Shown piece by piece: positions 63,203-64,000 of a stretch of DNA of 64,000 bases (within the stretch, counting starts at the first letter, position 1; every line of letters starts with the position of its first letter). Origin of the DNA: CAZUNO01 sp964621445 [NCBI: Candidatus Hadarchaeota archaeon] (GTDB lineage Archaea; CAYQAE01; CAYVLA01). A program made the translations under genes and the position numbers. Under the pieces are notes generated by a model that was not told the DNA's origin, searched no databases, and saw only the letters and a program-made list of their open reading frames with translations. The stretch is from NCBI GenBank assembly GCA_964621445.1, contig CAZUNO010000006.1, positions 22,011 to 86,010 on the forward strand, given 5' to 3'.

Positions 63203-64000
63203 CTAGATTAATTCGAGATCATATTTTGAGATCTGGGATACTTCAGCTAGCTCTGTGGTGTAATCTCCATATACCATTGCCAGGTGGTGTCCGTAGTCGA
63301 CCTGCCTGTGTATGAATTTCTCCGCATCCGGGATCTCAATACTCACGCTCAAGGAGCAGCCGATGCTATCAAATCCACCGCCATCGATTATCTGGCCCTT
63401 GGTTGCAAGAACTCTGGTTCCCTTGGGGTTGAATCTTGCCAAGGTGACCTCGCGTACTTTGTCCCTGGAGAAATCATACCTGATGGTAACTCCCCATTTT
63501 CCTTTGGTGAACGGTCTTATATTGAAGGGTAAATCGGGTTCCTTTAAACCCTTCATCTTCAAACCAGGAACATCGTGAGTGACTTGCAGGATGCTTCCCC
63601 CTTTATCCTTGAGAATTGGATTGCCCATAAACGCGGACTTTCTTGCGCAGTTCATCAGGACTATCATGGCCATTAACGCGTTTAGATCACCCTCACAGGA
63701 GGAGGGAATTCCTTGGTCCTTCAGTAAAGTGTGGGTTAGGCAGGGAGTGAATCTCTTTTTGGCAGGTAGCTTGCTGGTACATAGGGTGAAACATGGAATG
63801 GTGAAAGCATTACACTGGTGTTTCTGCAAAAGATGCTTTGCCGCTAGATAGGGAATGATTGATTTGATTATATCATCCTTCTCCATGAGAACTTCACCCG
63901 CATTTTCAATCAGGTCCCGAGCCATGCTTGCCGCCTTGTCTTGTTCCTCGTGCTCAACGCGGTTCATTTCCTGGAAGAAATCCTCGAAGGTAATAACCGA
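63203..64000 (-). CDS. L-fucose/L-arabinose isomerase-like protein (5' end outside window)
   Basis: The minus strand is open to the right edge (an internal ATG is at 63967, but the reading continues upstream as SVITFEDFFQE). The visible part has NAFTIPCFTL, a LLKDQGIPSSCEGDLNALM block and SAFMGNP, typical of the C-terminal half of the FucI/AraA-like sugar isomerase group. A DVPGLKMKG histidine/acidic region and a DYGHHLAMVYGD end follow. It interconverts an aldose and ketose, perhaps released by the glycosidases of this window. The stop is at 63203. Confidence 0.72.
   Translation of the reverse strand, partial: SVITFEDFFQEMNRVEHEEQDKAASMARDLIENAGEVLMEKDDIIKSIIPYLAAKHLLQKHQCNAFTIPCFTLCTSKLPAKKRFTPCLTHTLLKDQGIPSSCEGDLNALMAMIVLMNCARKSAFMGNPILKDKGGSILQVTHDVPGLKMKGLKEPDLPFNIRPFTKGKWGVTIRYDFSRDKVREVTLARFNPKGTRVLATKGQIIDGGGFDSIGCSLSVSIEIPDAEKFIHRQVDYGHHLAMVYGDYTTELAEVSQISKYDLELI

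Overview
The window reads as archaeal chromosome of about 50-55% G+C. The signs are TATA boxes placed about 27 bp before many starts (several of them leaderless-type GTG or TTG starts), heavy use of AGG/AGA arginine codons, a short helicase-less XPF-type nuclease, a Tes/MJ0619-like radical SAM enzyme, an archaeal-type valyl-tRNA synthetase and a 63-residue protein resembling a small family I recall as archaeal. A Thermoplasmatota relative is my best guess, but this is inference. No rRNA, tRNA, CRISPR array or insertion sequence was found.

Layout. 1-10.3 kb: an esterase, a GH127-type glycosidase and four members (one partial, one frameshifted) of a repeated family of secreted, C-terminally membrane-anchored glutamine-amidotransferase-like proteins, followed by a two-gene unit (N-anchored exported protein plus ThuA-like protein). 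10.4-19.4 kb: a URO-D/MtaA-like protein, a possible small structured RNA (11777-11879), a putative glycosidase-like protein, a DUF1080 protein, an FAD oxidoreductase, a heparinase II/III-like protein and a metallophosphoesterase. 19.4-26.1 kb: a DUF5320 protein, a flavin-binding split-barrel protein, an ArsR-type regulator, a three-gene ABC-2 exporter whose first permease carries a PrsW-like protease domain, and a methyltransferase. 26.1-33.2 kb: a second URO-D protein, ValS, a neutral-ceramidase-like protein, a solo HisF and a Gfo/Idh/MocA dehydrogenase. 33.2-45.9 kb: another anchored family member, an NHL-repeat protein, TldD/TldE, a methyltransferase, a DUF4855 membrane protein, a second heparinase-like enzyme followed directly by an anchored family member, and a PHP hydrolase. 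45.9-53.9 kb is more housekeeping: a Spy-like exported coiled coil, a membrane protein, HisH-HisF, CarA, the XPF nuclease, glutamate dehydrogenase and a ferredoxin-type aldo/keto reductase. 54-64 kb: a second copy of the ThuA-like/N-anchored unit, two tandem anchored family members, a frameshifted DegT aminotransferase, the radical SAM enzyme, a third URO-D protein and a sugar isomerase that leaves the right edge.

Together the accessory genes look like glycan uptake and breakdown: esterase, GH127, two heparinase/alginate-lyase-like proteins, a keto-glycoside-type DUF1080 protein with an oxidoreductase, a Gfo/Idh dehydrogenase and a fucose/arabinose-type isomerase. Interspersed are eight paralogues of an anchored GATase1-like family sharing a striking C-terminal transmembrane signature. 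Three of the eight lie directly behind a carbohydrate-enzyme gene on the same strand. This family, with its partner two-gene unit, is the best candidate here for an undescribed surface system.
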